A stretch of 5,615 nt of DNA from UBA6168 sp031426435. Lineage in GTDB: Bacteria > Bacteroidota > Bacteroidia > Chitinophagales > Saprospiraceae. The position numbers were made by a program, and so were the translations under genes. The stretch lies in the NCBI GenBank assembly GCA_031426435.1, contig JANPLH010000394.1, forward strand, positions 1-5,615, written 5' to 3'. Positions 1 through 5,615 of this stretch are shown here, in pieces. The number at the start of each line of letters is the position of its first letter. The stretch's first letter is position 1. The notes under the pieces were generated by a model. It had not been told where the DNA came from, searched no databases, and saw only the letters and a program-made list of their open reading frames with translations.

Positions 1-7
1 CTTGTAC

Positions 8-45
8 GAACAAGCCACACTGGACATCCAGTGTGGCCTTTGTTC
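8..45. terminator. Bidirectional intrinsic terminator hairpin
   Basis: A perfect 10-bp inverted repeat, GCCACACTGG (14-23) and CCAGTGTGGC (28-37), encloses the 4-base loop ACAT. The stem can be lengthened by six outer pairs (GAACAA 8-13 with TTGTTC 40-45) across a 2-base bulge at 38-39. T-rich sequence follows on the plus strand (ctttgttcttcct) and a shorter TTGTTC on the minus strand. It lies 20 bases past the stop codon of the minus-strand gene at 65-508, so it most likely ends that transcript. Its symmetry suggests that it could also stop a convergent gene lying left of the window, but no such gene is visible here. Confidence 0.75.
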
Positions 46-64
46 TTCCTAAAATTTGTCAGTT

Positions 65-508
65 TCAATCCAACGCCAAGCCATTATCGTTGGTAAAGTG
101 AATCGAGACCTTTGACTCTTCGCTGCCATTTCTAAGCATACGAACGAGTCCCGATTGGCGTGACTGCTCTGAGCAATCTGCCTTTTCGGTCGTGTAGGGC
201 GCAACTGATTTGATGAAATTGAAGGATTCCATGGTGTTGTCGGCATGCTCCACATCCACCCTAAAGCGCAGTTTTTTTGCCTTGTCGGTGTCGTTCATGA
301 TTTTCATGGTCAGCAACAAATTGTCCTTTAGGCAGTCTTGGATGTCATAAGAAATGACAATGCCATCCCGTTTTTGCAGAATCGTCCAGGGGTTGTTGCC
401 GTTGTTGTCGGTCATAACAACTACAGGGATGGTAACTGGAGAGAAGGAAAAGGAAAGCAATGCCGTGAATAGTAACACAGCATGGGAAGTGTTTGTAAAA
501 ATTGTCAT
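65..508 (-). CDS. Small exported protein of unknown function
   Basis: This is a 147-residue protein that I do not recognise by name. The N-terminus has a hydrophobic run (about residues 10-23, AVLLFTALLSFSF) that looks like a Sec signal peptide, although the n-region has no lysine or arginine, no clear AxA cleavage site is visible, and there is no lipobox. The mature part begins near PWTILQKRDGIVISYDIQDC (40-59), followed by alternating polar and hydrophobic strands (LLLTMKI, LRFRVDVEH, SKVSIHFTN) that suggest a single beta-sandwich domain. There are two cysteines, C59 and C112, which could form a disulfide after export. The W-x3-Q-x2-DG-x-x-I-x-Y...C pattern resembles short secreted hypothetical proteins that I recall from Bacteroidota; this is an impression, not a search result. 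The start at 508 is chosen because it supplies the hydrophobic segment; the next Met (residue 32) would remove it. There is no Shine-Dalgarno sequence. The stop is TGA at 65-67, just before the strong hairpin at 8-45. The gene diverges from the macroglobulin gene and looks more AT-rich than it. Confidence 0.72.
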   Translation of the reverse strand: MTIFTNTSHAVLLFTALLSFSFSPVTIPVVVMTDNNGNNPWTILQKRDGIVISYDIQDCLKDNLLLTMKIMNDTDKAKKLRFRVDVEHADNTMESFNFIKSVAPYTTEKADCSEQSRQSGLVRMLRNGSEESKVSIHFTNDNGLALD

Positions 509-521
509 AAGTAGGGAGTTT

Positions 522-553
522 AAAAAATTTATGAAGCCCCCCGGCTTCGGGGG
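522..553 (-). terminator. GC-rich hairpin with distal T-tract upstream of the small exported gene
   Basis: CCCCCG (538-543) and CGGGGG (548-553) form a perfect 6-bp stem closed by a 4-base loop (544-547). Read on the minus strand, a run of six T follows at 527-522, about ten bases after the stem. This is farther than in a classical intrinsic terminator, so the call is tentative. The element sits 30-45 bases before the start codon at 508. It could end a minus-strand transcript coming from the right, act as a leader hairpin of the exported-protein gene, or simply be a stable repeat. No well-supported minus-strand gene lies immediately to its right. Confidence 0.35.
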
Positions 554-658
554 AATATCTTATGCAGTGGCACAAACCAACCCATCAAATGGACAAGCCT
601 TGCCAGCAGATTGCCAACAGCGTTGCAGGAACTGATTACCTAATTTCTGGAATTTAGA

Positions 659-702
659 TGACTGTTCTTAAATCGGTAGGTGGTGAGTAAATTGAACAGT
701 CA
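659..702. repeat. Inverted repeat with 9-bp arms
   Basis: TGACTGTTC (659-667) and GAACAGTCA (694-702) are perfect reverse complements separated by 26 bases. The right arm runs straight into a short tandem CAGTCAGTCA. The arms could be the two half-sites of a regulator bound by DNA looping, a weak RNA stem, or the relic ends of a very small insertion. The spacer contains nothing recognisable. Function unknown. Confidence 0.45.
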
Positions 703-715
703 GTCAATGAATGGT

Positions 716-747
716 AGGACAAATGTAAAATTCTTGTCCTGATTTTT
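716..747 (+). terminator. Weak terminator-like hairpin with T-run
   Basis: AGGACAA (716-722) and TTGTCCT (734-740) form a 7-bp stem with an 11-base loop, followed on the plus strand by GATTTTT (741-747). The shape fits a weak rho-independent terminator, but no plus-strand gene that would need it ends nearby, and the loop is large. It might instead limit read-through transcription toward the macroglobulin gene. Confidence 0.25.
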
Positions 748-818
748 CAATTTGATTGCTAAATTTTCATTTTAGGCGCCTCAACAGCCTTTATTTATAA
801 AGTAGTTTGAAAAATCCT

Positions 819-834
819 GCGGGGGAAACCTCGC
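819..834 (+). other. Short hairpin with GAAA (GNRA-type) tetraloop
   Basis: GCGGGG (819-824) pairs with CCTCGC (829-834) across the tetraloop GAAA, using one G-U pair. GNRA tetraloops are a stability and tertiary-contact signature of structured RNA. It lies about 200 bases upstream of the macroglobulin start and would be in the 5' untranslated region only if transcription starts at or before about 815. No known RNA family could be assigned. Confidence 0.35.
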
Positions 835-848
835 CTACGTACCTTAAA

Positions 849-935
849 TCCAATGCTCAAAGCCAACAAACGCCACTTGAACAACGTCTGTTAAGTAATA
901 GTTAATGAAACGGATGCCTTGTGTCCAATGTTCAA
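849..935 (+). repeat. Pair of near-identical 12-base direct repeats
   Basis: TCCAATGCTCAA (849-860) and TCCAATGTTCAA (924-935) differ at one base and begin 75 bases apart; GCC follows shortly after each. The second copy overlaps TCAACAGCC (932-940), which also occurs exactly at 781-789. These may be binding sites for a transcription factor controlling the macroglobulin gene or products of local duplication. They are short enough that chance is not excluded. Confidence 0.35.
876..895 (+). other. Bulged hairpin in the upstream region of the macroglobulin gene
   Basis: CTT-g-AACA (876-883, G879 bulged) pairs with TGTTAAG (889-895) around the 5-base loop ACGTC, giving a 7-bp stem with one bulge. 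It is one of a series of small hairpins between about 819 and 1002 on the plus strand, which is why it is listed. Alone it is weak evidence of function. Confidence 0.25.
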
Positions 936-951
936 CAGCCTGCATCCAGTC

Positions 952-1002
952 CATCGTTCTCCGAAGGGATGACAAAATGCACCACCCAATTCGGTGGGTC
1001 AT
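952..1002 (+). promoter_or_regulatory. Candidate structured mRNA leader with two competing stems
   Basis: One fold pairs ATGAC (969-973) with GTCAT (998-1002) and CCACC (982-986) with GGTGG (993-997). The two helices are contiguous on the 3' side and have an 8-base bulge on the 5' side. A second fold pairs CATC (952-955) with GATG (968-971) and TTC (957-959) with GAA (963-965). The folds share bases 969-971, so they cannot form together. The region ends 35 bases before the ATG at 1038, in the right place to influence translation initiation of a gene without a Shine-Dalgarno sequence. It matches no riboswitch that I recognise, and the stems are short, so the regulatory reading is an inference. 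Confidence 0.3.
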
Positions 1003-1037
1003 AGTACCTTTCCGGTGTTTACCAAAACCACTACCTT

Positions 1038-4000
1038 ATGAACTTTCAAACCATCTTTGCAAAAAACAAAATCGTGCTTGTTGTTGCGCTTTTATTGGCG
1101 CTTGCAGCAGTAGCCTACAACAAGTTTCCAAACTTGAATCTACATGAAGAACCTGTCAAACCGCCAGAAGGCTGTGGTGACATTGATAGTTTCCAAACCA
1201 ACTTAACTGACATGCTATTCGATTACGATGCCGCTTGGAAAGAAATTGACTCTTTAGAGCAAAACGGCCTGCCCAAGTCCGCCCTCGAAAAAACTGAAGC
1301 GGTGCTCGAAATTGCCCGAAAGGAGGCCAACGCCCCGCAAACCGTTAAAGCCTTGATTTACAGGGGCAAATACCAAAGCCAGCTCGAAGAAGAGGGCCTC
1401 GCAATGGCCATCAACCGCCTGAACGAAGAGGCAGCCAAGGCCTCCTACCCCGTGAAGCCTATCCTCCAATCCATGCTGGCCGAACTTTACTCCAACTACC
1501 TCGACCAGAACCTCTACCGCTTCCAGAACCGCACTGCAACTGTTGATTTCAAGCCTGAGGACTTCAAAACCTGGAGCATCGCACAACTGACCGAAAAATC
1601 GGCAGAACTCTACAGGGCCAGCCTCACCGATGCCCGACTGAAATCCACCGACCTCGGCGACTTCAAAATCCTGCTGACAGAAGGCAAGAACGACGAGGGC
1701 CTCCGCCCTACCCTCTTCGACTTTTTGGCGCACCGGGCCATTGATTATTTCATGAATGAGCGCAGCTATATCACGCAGCCCGCTTACAAATTTTACATAG
1801 ATGACGCCCTTTCCTTTGCGCCTGCGGCGGAATTCGTGAACTGGAAAATCGAGGCGTTGGATTCTGCTTCGCAAAAATTGCAGACCCTGCTTTTATTGCA
1901 GGATTTGCTGCGTTTCCGACTCTTGGAAAAACAGCTGAAAAGCCCCAGCCTGCTCGATGCGGACTTGAAAAGATTGCAGTTTGTGCATCAAAATGCGGTG
2001 CTGGACACCAAGGATTCCGCCTACCTCGCCGCCCTCGAAAACCTCAAAAAGCAGTACGATGGAACCCCTGCAGCGGCCGAAGTCATTTTTCAAATGGCTA
2101 GCTACTACAACAACAAGGCTGCCGAATACCACAACCCACCCATTGGCGAAGCCGACAAAGACGAGCGCAAAGACTATTACAAAAAAGCCATGAACCTTTG
2201 CTACGAGGCCATCCGAAGCTATTCCGGCAGCTTTGGGGCAAAGCAGTGCGAGGTGCTGCGGGCCAGTATAGAATCTAAGTCACTGACCTTGAGTTTGGAA
2301 CAGGTCAACTTGCCCAATCAGCCCTTTTTGGCAAAAATTGATTACAGAAACACCAAAGATGCACACCTGAAAATAATACGCTTGGACGCCAAACGACAGG
2401 AAGAACTGGAAAAGCTGCGCTTTGAGGAAAATGCAAATGATATGATTTTGGCTAAACTGAAGAGCTGGCCCGCTGTGAAGACTTGGAGCATAAGCCTCCC
2501 CGATGACGGCGATTACAGGCAACATGCTGCCGAGCTTAAGATTGACGAATTACCCCTTGGCCAATATGCGGTTTTGGTGGCCGACAACAAGGATTTCCAG
2601 TCAAGTCAAAACATGGTTTCTTATGCCACGACCCACGTCTCCAACCTCGCCTATTGGCAGCGCCAAGAAGAAGGCGGCGTGAAAAACATCGTTGTTTTCG
2701 ACCGCAACGCTGGCGCACCCATGAAAGGTGTGAAAGTGGAAGTTTTCATCAACAAGTACAACCCAGGTATCCGCCGATACGATTGGAACCGCAAGGGTAT
2801 CGAAACGACCAACGCAGAAGGCTTCGCCAGCATCGCCCTCACGGGCAAAGAAGAACGCAGCTTCAAGCTCCTGCTCTGCAATGGCAAGGATACCCTCGAC
2901 ACGGGCGACAATTTTTACCAATACGAGTACAACAACACCCCAAGGCCCTACGACCAGACGATGTTCTTCCTCGACCGGGCCATTTATCGCCCCGGCCAAA
3001 CCATTTTTTTCAAAGGACTTGCGCTGAATTTCAACGAAAAGAGGATGCCGAGCATCCGCAAAAACCAGGAGGTGACGGTAACCTTCCTCGATGCTAACTA
3101 CCAGAAAGTCAGCGACTTAAAACTGCGAACCAACGAGTACGGCACTTTCAGCGGGCAGTTTACGGCTCCCCGTGGCGGCTTGTTGGGCAGTATGCAAATA
3201 CAATCGAGCATAGGAGGTCAGTCGCAGTATTTTCGGGTGGAAGAGTACAAGCGGCCCAAGTTCGAGGTCAGCTTTGAACCCGTGAAAGGCAGCTACCGCC
3301 TGAACGAAGAAGTGGCCGTGACAGGCAAGGCCATCGCTTATGCGGGCAACAATATTGACGGGGCAAAGGTCAGCTACCGGGTGGTGCGCGAGGTACGCTT
3401 TCCTTGGCTGCCTTGGTGGTACCTGCGCTCGTTCCCAGTTCGGGGCGAGACGATGGAAATCGCAAACGGCGTGGCCACAACTGACGCCGAGGGCAAGTTT
3501 GAAATCAAGTTCACTGCCCTCCCCGACCGGAGCATTCCGAAAGACCAAAAACCGGAGTTCAGCTATTTTGTATATGCCGATGTGACGGACATCACGGGCG
3601 AGACGCAAAGCGGCGAAACGATGGTCACCGTCGGCTATATTTCCATGAAAGTGGACGTGACAGCGAACAGCAGCCCGTTGGACAATGCCAGCGTGAACTT
3701 GGATTCATTGAAAAAATTCGATTTGCTTACGCAAAACCTCAGCGGCCAGTTTGAGGCAGCCAAGGGAAGTTTCAAGCTCGAATTGCTGAAAGCACCTAAG
3801 CAGGCTTACCTGACCCGCTACTGGGAACAGCCCGACCGCCAAACCATGACGGAGACGGAGTTTAAAAAAGCATTCCCGCAGTTTGCCTACGGCAATGAGG
3901 ACCAGCCGCAAAACTGGCCAGTCGAGCGCAGTATTTTGGATGAAAAATTTGACACCGAGAAGTCGAAGGAAGTCATTTTACCGAAGGTGAAACTCAATGC

Positions 4001-5615
4001 GGGCTGGTATGCCCTCACGCTCACCACGCAGGACAAGTTTGGAGAAAAAATCGAGGTGAAGAAATACTTCAGCGGCTACGATTTGGATGAAAAAGCGCTG
4101 CCGTCTCCCACAGTTGCTTGGCATTTGCTGACTGGTTCCCCTTCAGGGGTCAGGGGCATCTTCGAGCCTGGAGCAACGGCTGCCCTCTGGTTTGGCACCA
4201 CCGAAAAGGCGCTGAACGTCCTCCTCGAAATAGACCGTGACGGAAAGGTTTTGCTCCGCAAATGGTTGAATGTCAAAGACTTGCAAAGTGAGTTGTTTGC
4301 CATCAAAGAAGAGCATCGGGGCAATGTGAGCTACCACTATTCATGGGCACAACAAAACCGGACAAGCAACGCTGCTGGCACCATCAACGTGCCGTGGAGC
4401 AACAAGGAACTGACCATCGAGTACGGCAGTTTCCGGGACAAACTGCTGCCCGGCCAAAAGGAAGAATGGGTCGTGAAAATCAAAGGCCCGAAAGGCGACA
4501 AAGTGGCCGCCGAAATGGTCGCTGGCATGTACGATGCCTCGCTGGATGCCTTCGCCGTCAATACTTGGGGACTGAACGTTTGGCCGAGTACTTGGTCAAC
4601 GATAAACTACGGCGCTTCTGGGTTTCAGCAGGTGCAAGCACAAGGTTTGACCTATTACAATCCGCCAAGTTCCGAAGGAGACTACCGTCAGTATCGGGGC
4701 TTGAATTGGTTCAACTGGTACATACAGGAATACTATGGTAGGAGGATGTACAAGTCAATGGCCCGTAATGGTGCCGTAGAAGAAGATGCCATGATGATGG
4801 AATCTGTGGCCGTTGCTGCAGCACCTATGGCTGATTCGGCCAAAGATGGAGGTGCCCCGCCACGTCTCCAATCAACCGCCAATGGTGAAGGAGACCAATC
4901 ATCTGGAGGACAAGGCGGCGACAAGCCAAAGAAACCTACCACCGACCTCTCCCAAGTCAAAGTGCGCACGAACCTGAACGAGACCGTCTTTTTCTACCCA
5001 AACCTGATGACGGATGCCGAAGGCAACGTGGTCATCAAGTTCACGATGAACGAGGCGCTGACGAAGTGGAAGTTCCTCGGCTTGGCCACGACCCAAGACC
5101 TGCAAATCGGGACGACCTCAAAGGAAATCGTGACGCAAAAAGACCTGATGGTAGTGCCAAATCCGCCCCGTTTTTTCAGGGAGTACGACGAAATCGAGTT
5201 CACGGCCAAAGTGGTGAACCTGAGCAAGGAGACCCTCAACGGCGAGTACAAACTCGAACTGAAAAATGCACTGACAGGCGAGGACGTATTCCCGCTGAAC
5301 GGCACGAACCCAGCGATGAACCTGCTGCTTGCTTCGCAACGGTTGGCTGATTTGAAACCCGGCGAAAGCCGCCGCCTCGCTTGGCGCTTCAAGGTGCCGG
5401 ACGTGGCAGATGTGCCAGTTATCGAGCACACGGTCATTGCGACAGCAGGAGCATTTTCGGACGCAGAAAGAAGTGCAGCGCCCGTTTTAAGCAACCGGAT
5501 GTTGGTGACGGAGACCTTGCCGCTGCCAGTCCGTGGAGGTCAGACTAAGAACTTTGTCTTGAATTCTTTAAAGACAAACAACTCCTCGACGCTGCGCCAC
5601 CAGGGTATGACACTG
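1038..5615 (+). CDS. Alpha-2-macroglobulin family protein, 3' end missing (window edge)
   Basis: The frame is open from ATG 1038 to the last base: 1526 codons without a stop. It is the N-terminal part of a bacterial alpha-2-macroglobulin, an exported protease trap that is cleaved in a bait region and captures the protease. Residues 12-26 are a hydrophobic export segment ending in AVA, a possible signal peptidase I site; there is no lipobox. Residues 50-410 are largely helical (AWKEIDSLEQNGLPKSALEK at 66-85) and perhaps TPR-like. Macroglobulin beta-domains begin near 415. DRAIYRPGQ with Y650-Q654 is the MG2 hallmark, and EEYKRPKFEV (735-744) follows. ELTIEYGSF (1124-1132), PGQ (1138-1140) and MYDASLDAF (1164-1172) mark the bait-region domain. 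A low-complexity linker spans 1248-1306. NETVFFYPNL (1314-1323) and PPRFFRE (1376-1382) mark the central A2M domain. Only four cysteines were seen (46, 388, 404, 614) and no CxEQ thioester; that site normally comes after the point where the window ends. An in-frame TAG at 1002-1004 leaves 1038 as the only ATG start. No Shine-Dalgarno sequence is present. In many bacteria a pbpC-type penicillin-binding protein gene follows; that would be outside this window. Confidence 0.93.
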   Translation, partial: MNFQTIFAKNKIVLVVALLLALAAVAYNKFPNLNLHEEPVKPPEGCGDIDSFQTNLTDMLFDYDAAWKEIDSLEQNGLPKSALEKTEAVLEIARKEANAPQTVKALIYRGKYQSQLEEEGLAMAINRLNEEAAKASYPVKPILQSMLAELYSNYLDQNLYRFQNRTATVDFKPEDFKTWSIAQLTEKSAELYRASLTDARLKSTDLGDFKILLTEGKNDEGLRPTLFDFLAHRAIDYFMNERSYITQPAYKFYIDDALSFAPAAEFVNWKIEALDSASQKLQTLLLLQDLLRFRLLEKQLKSPSLLDADLKRLQFVHQNAVLDTKDSAYLAALENLKKQYDGTPAAAEVIFQMASYYNNKAAEYHNPPIGEADKDERKDYYKKAMNLCYEAIRSYSGSFGAKQCEVLRASIESKSLTLSLEQVNLPNQPFLAKIDYRNTKDAHLKIIRLDAKRQEELEKLRFEENANDMILAKLKSWPAVKTWSISLPDDGDYRQHAAELKIDELPLGQYAVLVADNKDFQSSQNMVSYATTHVSNLAYWQRQEEGGVKNIVVFDRNAGAPMKGVKVEVFINKYNPGIRRYDWNRKGIETTNAEGFASIALTGKEERSFKLLLCNGKDTLDTGDNFYQYEYNNTPRPYDQTMFFLDRAIYRPGQTIFFKGLALNFNEKRMPSIRKNQEVTVTFLDANYQKVSDLKLRTNEYGTFSGQFTAPRGGLLGSMQIQSSIGGQSQYFRVEEYKRPKFEVSFEPVKGSYRLNEEVAVTGKAIAYAGNNIDGAKVSYRVVREVRFPWLPWWYLRSFPVRGETMEIANGVATTDAEGKFEIKFTALPDRSIPKDQKPEFSYFVYADVTDITGETQSGETMVTVGYISMKVDVTANSSPLDNASVNLDSLKKFDLLTQNLSGQFEAAKGSFKLELLKAPKQAYLTRYWEQPDRQTMTETEFKKAFPQFAYGNEDQPQNWPVERSILDEKFDTEKSKEVILPKVKLNAGWYALTLTTQDKFGEKIEVKKYFSGYDLDEKALPSPTVAWHLLTGSPSGVRGIFEPGATAALWFGTTEKALNVLLEIDRDGKVLLRKWLNVKDLQSELFAIKEEHRGNVSYHYSWAQQNRTSNAAGTINVPWSNKELTIEYGSFRDKLLPGQKEEWVVKIKGPKGDKVAAEMVAGMYDASLDAFAVNTWGLNVWPSTWSTINYGASGFQQVQAQGLTYYNPPSSEGDYRQYRGLNWFNWYIQEYYGRRMYKSMARNGAVEEDAMMMESVAVAAAPMADSAKDGGAPPRLQSTANGEGDQSSGGQGGDKPKKPTTDLSQVKVRTNLNETVFFYPNLMTDAEGNVVIKFTMNEALTKWKFLGLATTQDLQIGTTSKEIVTQKDLMVVPNPPRFFREYDEIEFTAKVVNLSKETLNGEYKLELKNALTGEDVFPLNGTNPAMNLLLASQRLADLKPGESRRLAWRFKVPDVADVPVIEHTVIATAGAFSDAERSAAPVLSNRMLVTETLPLPVRGGQTKNFVLNSLKTNNSSTLRHQGMTL

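Larger units (their letters stand above)
509..1037. other. Divergent intergenic region rich in hairpins, no gene recognised
   Basis: These 529 bases separate the start codons of the two divergent genes and should contain both promoters. No tRNA, known structured RNA or convincing coding sequence was recognised on either strand. The region is AT-rich around 720-815 and contains several separate inverted repeats (538-553, 659-702, 716-740, 819-834, 876-895, 952-1002) and short direct repeats, described individually. No clean Bacteroidota promoter (TTTG near -33 with TAnnTTTG near -7) could be assigned. The nearest match is TAGTTTG at 803-809, which has one base too few in the spacer and no TTTG at the proper distance upstream. 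Confidence 0.6.

Noticed and set aside
354..635. Plus-strand open frame of 93 codons.
   Set aside because: It runs antisense through the signal-peptide region of the better-supported minus-strand gene and through the GC-rich hairpin at 538-553, and its product shows no recognisable domain.
560..667. Minus-strand frame of 35 codons ending in TAA just before the 538-553 hairpin (tail reads FDGLVCATA).
   Set aside because: Its position before a hairpin is suggestive of a gene tail or remnant, but it has no ATG, an in-frame stop at 668-670, and no family resemblance, so it is not called.
792..809. Possible promoter around TATTTATAAAG and TAGTTTG.
   Set aside because: It has one base too few for the TAnnTTTG element and lacks a TTTG at the correct upstream distance, so it is not strong enough to list as a promoter.
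905..1147. Plus-strand open frame of 80 codons overlapping the macroglobulin start.
   Set aside because: It overlaps the export segment of the large gene in another frame, is cysteine-rich without a pattern, and has no start signal. It is a shadow.
1254..1874. Long minus-strand open frame (206 codons), plus others within 1893-5494 on both strands.
   Set aside because: All lie wholly inside the macroglobulin coding sequence in other frames. The plus-strand frame from 1038 reads continuously with recognisable family motifs, so these are by-products of its codon use.
3351..3365. Suspected frameshift in a G-run within the macroglobulin gene.
   Set aside because: On careful recount the G-run keeps the frame (GAC GGG GCA AAG), and the total length from 1038 to 5615 is an exact multiple of three with sensible protein on both sides.

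Overview
The window looks like chromosomal DNA of a member of the Bacteroidota. The reasons are the type of the dominant gene (a very large, helical-N-terminus alpha-2-macroglobulin of the kind common in that phylum), the absence of any Shine-Dalgarno sequence before either start codon, and a small exported beta-rich protein of a style frequent in that phylum. The organism cannot be named more closely from the sequence; a Saprospiria- or Chitinophagia-like lineage is only a guess from the roughly balanced base composition of the large gene.

Layout: positions 1-64 hold a strong hairpin that reads as a bidirectional terminator. Positions 65-508 (minus strand) encode a 147-residue exported protein of unknown function. 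Positions 509-1037 are a 529-base divergent intergenic region with no convincing gene but several hairpins and short repeats. From 1038 to the right edge (plus strand) runs one uninterrupted reading frame of 1526 codons with no stop. It is the N-terminal part of an alpha-2-macroglobulin family protein, cut by the window edge shortly before the place where the thioester motif of the family is expected.

The two genes diverge, so they are not in one operon; any functional link would be through the shared intergenic region only. Both products appear to be exported. The large one is expected to act as a periplasmic or envelope-anchored protease trap. No mobile element, CRISPR array, tRNA or rRNA was recognised. 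The parts most worth a second look are the structured region upstream of the macroglobulin gene, the bait-like low-complexity linker inside the protein, and its non-lipoprotein N-terminus.
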